Positions 24,501 to 32,338 of a stretch of DNA of 38,303 bases are shown one piece after another. The translations under genes and the position numbers were made by a program. Position 1 is the first letter of the stretch. Every line of letters begins with the position of its first letter. This stretch comes from Pseudomonadota bacterium (GTDB lineage: Bacteria > Myxococcota_A > UBA796 > SXON01). The notes beneath the pieces were generated by a model, which was not told the origin of the DNA, searched no databases, and worked only from the letters and a program-made list of their open reading frames with translations. Where the stretch lies: positions 1 through 38,303 of the forward strand of contig JAUXQH010000105.1 in NCBI GenBank assembly GCA_030685065.1. Direction: 5' to 3'.

Positions 24501-26619
24501 GGACGCGTACGCCGCGCTCGCGGGCGCCGGGGGCGAGGTGGCCGTGCGGAGCAGCGCCACCGCCGAGGATCTCCCCGACGCCTCGTTCGCGGGGCAGCAG
24601 GAGACGTTCCTCAACGTGTCCGGCGCGCAGGCGGTGCTGGACGCCTGCCTCGGGTGCTTCGCCTCGCTCTTCACGGCGCGCGCCGTGAGCTACCGCGCGG
24701 CGCACGGCCACGATCACGTCGGGGTGCGCCTCTCGGTGGGGGTGCAGCGCATGGTCCGCGCGGACCTCGGCGCCGCGGGCGTGATCTTCACGCTCGATCC
24801 GGAGTCCGGCTTCCGGGACGCGGTGGTGGTGACGAGCGCGTGGGGGCTCGGCGAGGCCGTCGTCGCCGGGCGGGTGGACCCCGACGAGCTGATGGTGTTC
24901 AAGGGCACCCTGGGCGAACCCGGGGGAGGGGGCGCGCCCGCGCCGATCGTGCGCCGGCGGCTCGGCGCGAAGGAGCGCAAGGTCGTGTACGCCGCGAGCG
25001 GGACGCGGACCGTGGACGTGCCCCCCGAAGACCGGGACCGGTTCTCCGTCTCGGACGCGGACGCGCTGCAGCTCGCCCGGTGGGCGGTGGCGGTGGAGCG
25101 GGCCTGGTCCGCGCGCGTCGGACGGCCCGTGCCGATGGACCTCGAGTGGGCGAAGGACGGCCGCACGGGGGAGCTCTTCGTGCTCCAGGCGCGCCCGGAG
25201 ACCGTCCGATCGCAAGAAGACATCCGCGTGCTCGAGCGCTGGAAGCTCCAGGGGGAAGGGGACGTGCTCCTGCGCGGCCAGGCCGTGGGCGCGAAGATCG
25301 GCGCGGGGCCCGTCCGCGTCATCCGCACGGTGGACCAGCTCGCCACCGTGCGGCCGGGAGACGTGCTCGTCGCGGAGATGACCGACCCCGACTGGGTGCC
25401 GGTGATGAAGCGCGCCGCCGCGATCGTGACGGACGGGGGAGGGCGCACCTGCCACGCCGCCATCGTCAGCCGCGAGCTCGGCGTACCGTGCATCGTGGCC
25501 ACGAAGGACGCCACCCTGCGCCTCGCGGACGGCGCGATCGTCACCGTGGATTGCTCGGGCGGCGCCGACGGGCGCGTGCTCTCGGGGAGGGTGCCCTTCA
25601 CGCGCGAGGTTGTCGACACCGCCACGCTCCCCCGCCCGCGGACGCGGGTGATGGTCAACCTCGCGGACCCGGGGCGGGCCTTCGCCGTCGCCGCGCTGCC
25701 GGTGGACGGCGTGGGCCTCGCGCGCGAGGAGTTCGTGATCGCCGAGAGCATCGGCGTGCACCCGTGCGCCCTGCTCGCGCCCGCGGGGCTCGACGAGGCG
25801 ACTCGGGCGGAGATCGCGCGCCGGGCTCGAGGCTACCCATCGCCGGTGGAGTGGTACGTCGGCCGGCTCTCGGAGGGCCTCGGCACGATCGCGGCGGCGT
25901 TCTACCCTCGGCCGGTGATCGTCCGCTTCTCCGACTTCAAGACGAACGAGTACGCGCGGCTCGTCGGCGGCGCGGCGTTCGAGCCGAAGGAGGAGAACCC
26001 GATGATCGGCTGGCGTGGCGCGAGCCGGTACGCCGATCCGCGGTTCCGCGCCGCGTTCGGGCTCGAGTGCCGCGCGGTGCGTCGTGTGCGCGAGGACATG
26101 GGGCTCGTCAACCTCGAGGTCATGGTGCCGTTCTGCCGCACCCCCGCGGAGGGCCGCCGCGTGCTCGCCGCGATGGCGGAGGAGGGGATCCGGAGGGCGC
26201 CCGAGGGGCCGCGCGTGTGGGTGATGTGCGAGATCCCCGCTAACGTGAGCGTCATCGACCAGTTCGCCGCGGTGTTCGACGGCTTCAGCATCGGCAGCAA
26301 CGACCTGACCCAACTCGTGCTCGGCGTGGATCGGGACAACAGCGACCTGGCCGCCCTGTTCGACGAGCGCGACGACGCCGTCACCCGCACGATCGCCGCG
26401 GCCATCCGTGGGGCGCACGCGGCGGGGAGGCCCATCGGCATCTGCGGCCAGGCGCCCAGCGATTTTCCGGAGATCGCGCGCTTCCTCGTCGCGGAGGGCA
26501 TCGACAGCGTCTCGCTCGATCCGGCCGCGGTCCTCCACATCCTGCCGGTGCTCGTCGAGGCGGAAAAGGCCCTCGAGGCTCGCCAGGCCGGCGCGCCGGT
26601 ACTGGAGCCCACCAGCTGA
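21562..26619 (+). CDS. fusion of formate dehydrogenase catalytic (alpha) subunit with phosphoenolpyruvate synthase
   Basis: One uninterrupted frame of 1,685 residues. Residues 1-864 form an FdsA/FdhF-like formate dehydrogenase: plant-type [2Fe-2S] domain (Cys29, 40, 43, 55), two [4Fe-4S] clusters (CILCRRCERAC; CTSCGACVATC), molybdopterin-domain cluster CGYCGVGC with Cys246, and active-site Cys330-His331 in CCARVCH (cysteine in place of selenocysteine). RGQNNVQGSADMGAQPD and the closing CPEYKLTAVRV match the usual C-terminus. After a linker of about 13 residues, residues 878-1685 form a full-length PEP synthase (pyruvate + ATP to PEP + AMP + phosphate): VGGKNAALGEL, ATP-grasp RSSATAEDLPDASFAGQQET, phosphohistidine loop GGGRTCHAAIVS (His1298) and catalytic Cys1628 in ICGQAPSD. 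A ribosome site before Met878 could also yield free PEP synthase. No stop separates the modules. Confidence 0.85.
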   Translation: MRVDGREAPDAGRVLDACLGVGAEVPHFCDDPRLSVRGHCRACIVEMDGRFVAACSTPARAGAEIRTDTPRLRAYRRDLGELVRAESTPGGAVAATLTEWGVDGTRYGTRCGPLPVETKATRTKDASHAYLRLDLDACILCRRCERACAEVQGQFVYSVANRGAATELTWGGGAFADTDCTSCGACVATCPTGAIADVDATDVTTRVRTTCGYCGVGCQLDVAAADGRVERIDGTVDAVVNRGHLCVKGRYAHGFVDHPDRLRTPLVRRDGVLVPATWDEAIARVVEGLRGRTVAGLSSSRATNEENYLFQKWMRAGLGSNDVDCCARVCHAPSAAGMRASIGTGAATNAFADVEIADVLMVVGANVTVAHPVVGARIKQAVLRGAGLIVVDPRRTELAALADVHLQLRPGTNVPLFNSLACVLVREDLVNHAFVEASVDGWAAFREAIVAETPERWEPVTGVPAALVREAARRYAAAARPMMLHGLGVTEHRQGSVGVELLCNLALLVGALGRPGVGINPLRGQNNVQGSADMGAQPDFLTGYQRVDDPAARARVEAIWGRSVPPAPGRTIPRMYDAMRAGELQALVIFGEDVVQTDPDSNAVRAALGHLDFLCVIELFPTRTADLADVVLPGASFLEKDGTFTNGERRVQRVRAAVPPVAGRADWETLLALMAATGLPQSFRSPAEVMEEIAAVAPLFAGLRYDRLDGDGLQWPVPSLLHPGTPLQQLDTLPGGRGRLAVVAWSPSPELAPGLRLVTGRTLPHYNAGSMTRRTADVTLQDRDFLEIHPDDAAVRGILGGERVVIESANGAARATARITDSVAPGTVFLSFHFPDTETNAVTGGGRDGLTDCPEYKLTAVRVSVATADPGLPARSPMPFCVPFEELGMADLPRVGGKNAALGELVRSLVPVGVRVSPGFAVTVDAYDAVLDQLDTRTRLRDALAGLDVEDVEGLARRAAEARAIIRRAGLPDAVAREIRDAYAALAGAGGEVAVRSSATAEDLPDASFAGQQETFLNVSGAQAVLDACLGCFASLFTARAVSYRAAHGHDHVGVRLSVGVQRMVRADLGAAGVIFTLDPESGFRDAVVVTSAWGLGEAVVAGRVDPDELMVFKGTLGEPGGGGAPAPIVRRRLGAKERKVVYAASGTRTVDVPPEDRDRFSVSDADALQLARWAVAVERAWSARVGRPVPMDLEWAKDGRTGELFVLQARPETVRSQEDIRVLERWKLQGEGDVLLRGQAVGAKIGAGPVRVIRTVDQLATVRPGDVLVAEMTDPDWVPVMKRAAAIVTDGGGRTCHAAIVSRELGVPCIVATKDATLRLADGAIVTVDCSGGADGRVLSGRVPFTREVVDTATLPRPRTRVMVNLADPGRAFAVAALPVDGVGLAREEFVIAESIGVHPCALLAPAGLDEATRAEIARRARGYPSPVEWYVGRLSEGLGTIAAAFYPRPVIVRFSDFKTNEYARLVGGAAFEPKEENPMIGWRGASRYADPRFRAAFGLECRAVRRVREDMGLVNLEVMVPFCRTPAEGRRVLAAMAEEGIRRAPEGPRVWVMCEIPANVSVIDQFAAVFDGFSIGSNDLTQLVLGVDRDNSDLAALFDERDDAVTRTIAAAIRGAHAAGRPIGICGQAPSDFPEIARFLVAEGIDSVSLDPAAVLHILPVLVEAEKALEARQAGAPVLEPTS
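24183..24195 (+). promoter_or_regulatory. possible internal ribosome site and start of the PEP synthase module
   Basis: GAGGAG at 24183-24188 lies four bases before an in-frame ATG at 24193. That ATG begins MPFCVPFEELGMADLP, aligning with the natural N-terminus of stand-alone PEP synthases. From this ATG the module would be 808 residues, a normal length. It may therefore produce a separate enzyme in addition to the fusion, or be a relic of a formerly separate gene. Confidence 0.5.
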
Positions 26620-26626
26620 GCGCCCG

Positions 26627-29137
26627 TCAGCGGATTTTTCGGAAGAACCAGTGCTTGCACGCCTCCGTCGCCGCGACGTACGCGAGGGTGATCCCGACGA
26701 CGACGAGGAGCAGCAGCGGCGGCATGGGCTCGAGGCCGAGGAGGTGCCCGGGCCCGACGTAGGGGAGCGCGAGCGCCACCGCGGCGACGACGAGCGTGGA
26801 CACGAGCACGCCCGCGCTGGGGCGGCTGCGCCAGAACGGCCGGCGCGTCCGCATCACGAGGAGCACGAAGAGCTCGGTGAGCAGCGACTCGACGAACCAG
26901 CCGGTGCGGAAGGGCCCGGGCGCCGAGTCGGAGAGCGCGAGGAGCACCCCGAACGTCAGCAGGTCGAAGACGGACGAGAGGGTGCCGAAGACGAACATGA
27001 ACGAGCGGATCTCGGTGGTGCGCCATCGCCCGGGGCGCGCGAGCGCGTCCGCGTCCACGCTGTCTCCCGCGATGGTCATCGCCGGGATGTCGGAGAGGAA
27101 GTTGTTGGCGAGGATCTGCTTCGGCAGCAGCGGAAGGAACGGCAGGAAGGCGGAGGCCAGCGCCATGGAGAGCATGTTCCCGAAGTTCGCGCTGGTCGTG
27201 TAGTAGACGTACTTCAGCGTGTTCGCCATCGTGCGCCGCCCCTCCCGTACGCCGCGGGCGACGACCCCGAGGTCGCGGCTCCCGAGCACGATGTCGGCGG
27301 CCTCTCGCGCCACGTCCGCGGCGCCCTCGACCGTCAGGCCCACGTCCGCGGCGCGCAGCGCGGGAGCGTCGTTGATCCCGTCGCCGAGGTAGGCGACGAC
27401 GTGTCCCGCGCGGCGGAGCGCATGGACGACGCGCTCCTTCTGCCCTGGATCGACCTCGGCGAACACGTCGACGTCGTCGACCCGCCGCTGCAGCGCCTCG
27501 GTGCCGAGCGCGCGCAGCTCGGGCCCGACCAGCACCCTCGGGGCCCGGCCGTGGAGCGTCTGCCAGAGATGCCTGGCGACGCGGTGGTCGTCGCCGGTGA
27601 GGACCTTGAGGCCGATGCCGAGCGCGGCGAGCTGGCGCAGGACGTCGGGGGTGTCGGCCTTCGGAGGGTCGGTGAAGGCGACGATGCCGACGAACGTCAG
27701 GCCCCGCTCCAGTTCGGGCGCGGTGTCCGCGTCCGCGGGAGCCTCCCGGACGGCCACCCCCAACGAGCGCAGCCCCTCTCCGGCCAGCCGCGCGTGAAGC
27801 GTACGGATTGCCTCGTCCCGCTCCTCCAGCGGGACGGTGCGCCCGTCGGGCAGCTCGGCCCGATCGCAGACCTCGAGCACGCGCGCGAGCTGGCCCTTCG
27901 TGATCATCAGGCGGCGGCCATCGCGCTCGATCACCACGGAGAGGCGCTTGCGCGCGAAGTCGTAGGGGATCTCCCCCACGCGCTTCCAGGCGGACGCGTC
28001 GCCCACGTGCCCTTCGCGCAGCGCCGCGTCGATGGGGTTGGCGTAGCCGCTCTCCAGGGTCGCGTTGAGCCAGCCGAGCTCGCGGGCGTGCAGGCTCGGG
28101 CGCCCGTCGGCCCCGTAGGCCTCCACCAGGCGGATGCGGCCCTGGGTGAGCGTGCCCGTCTTGTCGGAGCAGAGGACGTCGACGGCCCCGAGGTCCTCGA
28201 TGCTCGCGAGGCGCTTGACCACGACGTCGACATCGGCCATCCGCCGCGCGCCCCGCGCGAGGTTCACCGTGACGATCGCGGGGAGCAGCTCGGGGACGAG
28301 CCCCACCGCGAGGGCGACCGAGAAGAGGAAGGACTCGGTCGGCGGGCGTTCGAGCACGACGTTGATCGCGAAGATGACCAGGACGAGCACGGCACTCACG
28401 CGCACGAGGAGGGCCCCGAAGCGGTGAAGCCCGAGATCGAAGTCCGTGGGCGGGCGCCGCTCGAGGAGCCGCGTGGAGATGTGGCCCAGCTCCGTGTTGC
28501 GTCCCACCGAGACGATCACGGCATCCCCGGTGCCGCTCACCACGTGGGTCCCGAGGAAGACGCCCGAGCGCCGGCGGGCGACGGGTGCGTCCTCGGCGAC
28601 GGCCTCGACCCGCTTCGACGCGGGGAACGACTCTCCGGTCAGCGCGGACTCGTCCACCTGGAGCCCGTTGACCTCGACCAGGCGCCCGTCCCCCGGCACC
28701 GTGGCGCCCGCCGACAACACGACCACGTCGCCGGGCACGATCTCCTCGAGGGGAACCTCCACGGCGGCCGTGCCCCGCCGCACCGTCGCTCGCACCCGCG
28801 TCCGCGCGAGGAGCCTGCTGATCGCGTCCTCCGCGGCGTACTCCTGCACGAACCCGAGGCCTCCGGACAGCGCCACGATGGCGAGGATCACGATCGAGTC
28901 CTCGAGCGAGCCCACCGGCACGGAGAGCACCGCGGCGACCAGGAGCAGGAGGACGAGCGGGTTGAAGAACTGCGCGGCGAGGATGCGCAGCACGCCGCGG
29001 CGCCGATGGCCCATGCGCGCCGTGGCGCCCAGCTCGACGAGGCGGCGGGCAGCCTCCTCCGGGTCGAGGCCCGCGCGGGTGCTGCGCTGCTGCGTGAGGA
29101 CCGTCTCCGGGTCGAGGCCCCAGAACGCGCTCATCAT
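26627..29137 (-). CDS. magnesium-transport-type P-type ATPase, MgtA/MgtB-like
   Basis: An 836-residue polytopic inner-membrane pump. It has an actuator motif ESALTGESFPASK, membrane helix 4 motif ALAVGLVPELLP (the VPELLP form fits MgtA-type P3B pumps), phosphorylation site SDKTGTLT with Asp325, hinge motif GDGINDAPAL, and the MgtA-typical stretches YANPIDAAL, YYTTSANFGNMLSMA and LPKQILANNFLSDIPAMTIAGDSVD. Characterised family members import Mg2+ using ATP. It lies second in a tandem with another P-type ATPase, 61 bases downstream of that gene, and ends seven bases from the convergent PEP synthase fusion. No mgtA-style regulatory leader can be recognised in the short gap before it. Confidence 0.9.
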   Translation of the reverse strand: MMSAFWGLDPETVLTQQRSTRAGLDPEEAARRLVELGATARMGHRRRGVLRILAAQFFNPLVLLLLVAAVLSVPVGSLEDSIVILAIVALSGGLGFVQEYAAEDAISRLLARTRVRATVRRGTAAVEVPLEEIVPGDVVVLSAGATVPGDGRLVEVNGLQVDESALTGESFPASKRVEAVAEDAPVARRRSGVFLGTHVVSGTGDAVIVSVGRNTELGHISTRLLERRPPTDFDLGLHRFGALLVRVSAVLVLVIFAINVVLERPPTESFLFSVALAVGLVPELLPAIVTVNLARGARRMADVDVVVKRLASIEDLGAVDVLCSDKTGTLTQGRIRLVEAYGADGRPSLHARELGWLNATLESGYANPIDAALREGHVGDASAWKRVGEIPYDFARKRLSVVIERDGRRLMITKGQLARVLEVCDRAELPDGRTVPLEERDEAIRTLHARLAGEGLRSLGVAVREAPADADTAPELERGLTFVGIVAFTDPPKADTPDVLRQLAALGIGLKVLTGDDHRVARHLWQTLHGRAPRVLVGPELRALGTEALQRRVDDVDVFAEVDPGQKERVVHALRRAGHVVAYLGDGINDAPALRAADVGLTVEGAADVAREAADIVLGSRDLGVVARGVREGRRTMANTLKYVYYTTSANFGNMLSMALASAFLPFLPLLPKQILANNFLSDIPAMTIAGDSVDADALARPGRWRTTEIRSFMFVFGTLSSVFDLLTFGVLLALSDSAPGPFRTGWFVESLLTELFVLLVMRTRRPFWRSRPSAGVLVSTLVVAAVALALPYVGPGHLLGLEPMPPLLLLVVVGITLAYVAATEACKHWFFRKIR

Positions 29138-29198
29138 CCGGCCTTCGTGGCCGCGAAGCGCCGGCCCAGCCAGAGGCCGGCCCGCCTCGTCCCGTCGT

Positions 29199-31691
29199 TC
29201 ACGGGCGCAGCCGATGCGCCGCGGGGAAGGCGGATGGGCGCCGCGCGCCGGTCTCCTCCGTCGGGCGGCGCCGGGTCCTGTACAGCCGGGAGATGGCGAG
29301 CGGCAACGCCACCGCCATGCCGCTCGCCGCGCACACGAGCAGCCAGTCCGCTGGGTGCGGGGGCGTCATGTGGAGAGCCTGGGCGAGCGCCGGCACATAG
29401 AGGAGAACGACCGAGCCGGCCATCCCCGCCGCCGTCACGATCCGGGAGGCAGGGGACCGGAGTCCCGAGAGGAACGCCACCGTCGCGGCGCTCCCCGTGG
29501 CCATCGCCGCCATCGCGAGCGCGCGGGCATGCGCCACATCGGCGGGGTCCGCCAGGCCGCGCAGCCAGCTCCACGTCACCACGACGGTGAGCCCGACCGC
29601 GACGGCGAGCACCTCGACGCCCCGCGCGCGGCTGAAGAGCCGCACCGCGCCTCGGGGTGGGCGCTCTCCGAGCCCGCCGGGCGGCGCCGCGTCCTGGAAC
29701 GCGATCAGCGCGGAGGGGTGGATCAGCGCCTCGAGCCACACGACGTGCACCGGCTCGTACAGGAGCGGGTAGCCGAGCAGCGGCAGGAGCGTGGCGGTCG
29801 CGAACAGCGGCAGGTGCACCATGAGGAGGTATTGGAAGCTGCGCCGGAGGTTGCGGAGGAGCTGCCGGCCCTCCGCGACGGCGGCGACGACGGTGCGGAA
29901 GTTGTCGTCGGCGAGCACGATGGCGGCGGCCTCCCGCGCTGCTCCCGTTCCGCGCTCTCCCATCGCGATGCCGATGTCCGCCGCCTGCAGCGCGGGGACG
30001 TCGTTCACGCCGTCCCCCGTGACCGCCACCACCTCGCCCCCGCGACGCAGCCGCTCGACGATGGCCAGCTTGTGCGCGGGGAGGGCGCGGGCCACCACGT
30101 CGATCCCGTCCATCGAGGCGAGGGTGGCGAGCTCTTCGCCCTCGACCACCGTGGGGCGGCCCCCGCCCAGCCCGAGCTCGCGGGCCACCGCGCCCGCCGT
30201 TGCCGGGTGGTCGCCGGTCACCATCAGCACCCGGATCCCGGCGGCGCGGCAGGTGGCGACCGCCTCGGCGACCCCGTCCCGCACCGGATCCTCGAAGGCG
30301 ACGAGCCCGGCGAGCCTGTAGCCATCGTCCGGCTCCCGGGTCGGCGAGGCCACGGGACGCGAGGCCACGGCGATGACCTTGTGTCCCTCGGCGGCCAGGA
30401 CCTGGGCGCGGGCGAGCGGCGCGGCGCGGTCGTCGTCGCATCGCGCGAGCACCGTCTCGGGGGCCCCCTTCGTCACCGCGAGCAGGGCCTCGCCGTCCTG
30501 CACGATCCGGGTCTCGCGCCGACGCGCCTCGGTGAAGGGGAACGTGGCGAGCGCGGCCGGATCCGCGTGGTGTCCAGCCTCGAGCAGCGCCTCGTCGAGC
30601 GGATCGCCGGTTTCGCGTCGGCACGCCCGCGTGGCGAGGGCGAGCAGCGCTCCCTCCGTCACGCCGGGCATGGGGAGGAGGTGCGCCAGGCGGAGCCGGC
30701 CCTCGGTGAGGGTGCCCGTCTTGTCGGTGCAGATCGTCGTCACCCGCCCGATCGCCTCCACGGCCACCGCCCGGCGCACCCACGCCCGCCGCCGGGCGAG
30801 CCGCGCGACTCCCACGCCGAGGAACACGGCCACGGCGACGGGGAACTCCTCGGGGAGCGCGGCCACCGCGAGCGTCGCGGCGCTCACCAGGGCGTCGAGC
30901 CAACCGTGGCCCTGGGCGAGGCGCACCGCGAAGAGCAGGGCGCACAGGGCGACCGCGAGCGCCACCAGCACTCCGACCAGCCGGGCGACGGCGTCCTGGA
31001 GGGGGGTCCGCCCGGCGCCGGTCGCGCGTGCGGCGCGGACGATGCCGCCGTAGACGGTGTCCGCGCCCGTGTAGACGACCCGTACGCGCGCGGTGCCCGC
31101 GAGGAGGCGCGTGCCCGCGGACGCCCATCCCGATCCGTCGACGAGGACGCCGGTGCCGCGAGGGAGGGGCGCCGCGGCGTGCTTGCGCACGGGCATCGAC
31201 TCGCCCGTCAGCGAGGACTCGTCCACCTGGGCCTCGGTCGCCGCGACGACGATGCCATCCGCCGGGAACGCCTCGCCCGCCCGCACGACCACCAGATCGC
31301 CGGGGACGACCTCGACCGCCGGCAGGTCCTGCTCCGTGCCGTCCCGCAGGACGCGCGCGCGGGTGGCGAGCCTCGTCCCGAGCCCGCGCGTGGACGCGGT
31401 CACGCGGTGGTGAAGCCACGCGTCCATCCCCGCGAGCGGCGCGGTCGAGGCGAGGAGCACCCACCCCTCCGTGCGCTGGCCGACGGCGAAGTACACGGCG
31501 CTGGTCACGACGAGGAACCAGAGCATCGGGTCGGCGGCGGTCGCCCGGACCAGCTCGCGCCACGGTGCCTCGGCGCGCTCGAGGATGTCGTTCGGGCCGA
31601 AGCGGGAGCGTCGAACGGCGGCGTCCGCTGGTCCCAGCCCCCCGTCGCCGGACGGGAGCGCCGCCCAACGCTCCACGGGAACGGTGCGCAT
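29199..31691 (-). CDS. cation-translocating P-type ATPase (P2-type, ion specificity unclear)
   Basis: An 830-residue inner-membrane ATPase. It has an N-terminal cation-ATPase segment (RRSRFGPNDILERAEAPW), actuator motif ESSLTGESMPVRK, helix 4 motif ALPEEFPVAVAVFL, phosphorylation site TDKTGTLTEG with Asp323, KGAPETVL in the nucleotide domain, and GDGVNDVPAL. The C-terminal helices contain HVVWLEALIHPSALIAFQD. The helix-4 form PEEFP, in place of the PEGLP of Ca2+ pumps, marks a less-studied bacterial subgroup, so the ion cannot be named. The ATG at 31691 is chosen because upstream in-frame sequence is non-coding in character. It is the first gene of the two-pump unit and is divergent from the Asp/His/Trp-repeat gene. 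Confidence 0.87.
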   Translation of the reverse strand: MRTVPVERWAALPSGDGGLGPADAAVRRSRFGPNDILERAEAPWRELVRATAADPMLWFLVVTSAVYFAVGQRTEGWVLLASTAPLAGMDAWLHHRVTASTRGLGTRLATRARVLRDGTEQDLPAVEVVPGDLVVVRAGEAFPADGIVVAATEAQVDESSLTGESMPVRKHAAAPLPRGTGVLVDGSGWASAGTRLLAGTARVRVVYTGADTVYGGIVRAARATGAGRTPLQDAVARLVGVLVALAVALCALLFAVRLAQGHGWLDALVSAATLAVAALPEEFPVAVAVFLGVGVARLARRRAWVRRAVAVEAIGRVTTICTDKTGTLTEGRLRLAHLLPMPGVTEGALLALATRACRRETGDPLDEALLEAGHHADPAALATFPFTEARRRETRIVQDGEALLAVTKGAPETVLARCDDDRAAPLARAQVLAAEGHKVIAVASRPVASPTREPDDGYRLAGLVAFEDPVRDGVAEAVATCRAAGIRVLMVTGDHPATAGAVARELGLGGGRPTVVEGEELATLASMDGIDVVARALPAHKLAIVERLRRGGEVVAVTGDGVNDVPALQAADIGIAMGERGTGAAREAAAIVLADDNFRTVVAAVAEGRQLLRNLRRSFQYLLMVHLPLFATATLLPLLGYPLLYEPVHVVWLEALIHPSALIAFQDAAPPGGLGERPPRGAVRLFSRARGVEVLAVAVGLTVVVTWSWLRGLADPADVAHARALAMAAMATGSAATVAFLSGLRSPASRIVTAAGMAGSVVLLYVPALAQALHMTPPHPADWLLVCAASGMAVALPLAISRLYRTRRRPTEETGARRPSAFPAAHRLRP

Positions 31692-31854
31692 CGCTGAACG
31701 TGCACACCGCGACGGCTCGGGGAGCACGGCCTCGGTCCGAGGGGCCGGGCGACCGCGTGGCTCCGGAGCGTGACCAATCTTTTCCGACGACCACCCCGGC
31801 GGTGCCCAGCTTGTCCGCGTCGGGGACCCGACGGCCGCCGACGCGGAGGAGACG
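31692..31854. promoter_or_regulatory. divergent promoter region between cation ATPase and Asp/His/Trp-repeat gene
   Basis: This 163-base region separates two divergent starts. A GGAGG ribosome site (31845-31849) serves the plus-strand gene. No clear -10/-35 pair or metal-regulator palindrome was recognised. Shared control of pumps and repeat protein is inferred from the arrangement only. Confidence 0.4.
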
Positions 31855-32280
31855 ATGCGCACGATTCTGTACTCGGTGCTCACCCTGGTCGGCTTGGCCG
31901 TGGCCCCCGTGGGGCTCCGCGCGGTGGGGGCGCCCACGGCGCCGGTGCTCGCGGAGGCCAGCGCGCACGACGACCGTCACGACTGGGATCATGACGACGA
32001 CTGGGACGACGACGACCACCATTGGCGCCGTCACCATGACTGGGACGACGACGACCATGACTGGGATGACGACGATCACGACTGGGATGATGACGATTGG
32101 GACGATGACGACTGGGACGACGACCACCGGTGGCGCCGCCACCACGACTGGGACGACGACGACTGGGACCACGACCACAAGTGGCGCCGCCACCACGACT
32201 GGGATGACGACGACCACGATTGGGACGACGACGACCACGACTGGGACGACGACGACCACCACGACTGGGACGACGACTAA
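31855..32280 (+). CDS. exported Asp/His/Trp-repeat protein, candidate periplasmic metal buffer
   Basis: A 141-residue protein. Residues 1-37 are a convincing Sec signal peptide (MRTILYSVLTLVGLAVAP then AEASA before the mature start), with GGAGG upstream of the ATG. The mature part of about 104 residues contains only Asp, His, Trp, Arg and one Lys. It is built from WDDDDHD units, with the block WRRHHDWDDDD recurring three times at regular intervals. It must be extremely acidic, unstructured without ligand, and able to bind many divalent cations through carboxylates and imidazoles. No family is recognised. Divergent P-type cation pumps suggest a role in periplasmic cation storage or delivery (inference). 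The signal peptide and ribosome site argue that this frame, not the antisense Val/Pro frame, is real. Confidence 0.72.
   Translation: MRTILYSVLTLVGLAVAPVGLRAVGAPTAPVLAEASAHDDRHDWDHDDDWDDDDHHWRRHHDWDDDDHDWDDDDHDWDDDDWDDDDWDDDHRWRRHHDWDDDDWDHDHKWRRHHDWDDDDHDWDDDDHDWDDDDHHDWDDD
31972..32277 (+). repeat. tandem trinucleotide-rich repeat encoding WDDDD units
   Basis: Degenerate repeats of about 15-21 bases built on GACTGGGACGACGACGAC, all kept in one reading frame. Synonymous GAC/GAT and CAC/CAT changes between copies, and conservation of unit spacing, indicate selection on the protein sequence. The array is prone to slippage in units of three. Confidence 0.8.
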
Positions 32281-32338
32281 GCTTCCGTGCCCGCGGACTC
32301 GAGCGGTAGTCGCGTCGCGGCGGGGAGGAGGCCCCGAC

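Noticed and set aside
21361..26538. A 1,725-codon open frame on the minus strand opposite the formate dehydrogenase-PEP synthase gene
   Set aside because: It is Arg/His/Glu-rich with no recognisable motif and mirrors the plus-strand codon third-position GC bias. The plus strand carries all cofactor and catalytic motifs.
28446..31697. Plus-strand 1,083-codon frame across the P-type ATPases
   Set aside because: Ser/Arg/Thr-rich shadow of the ATPase genes, whose DKTGTLT and GDGxND motifs lie on the minus strand.
31972..32277. CRISPR array in the periodic sequence
   Set aside because: Units are contiguous 15-21 base codon repeats without unique spacers and encode a regular peptide after a signal sequence.
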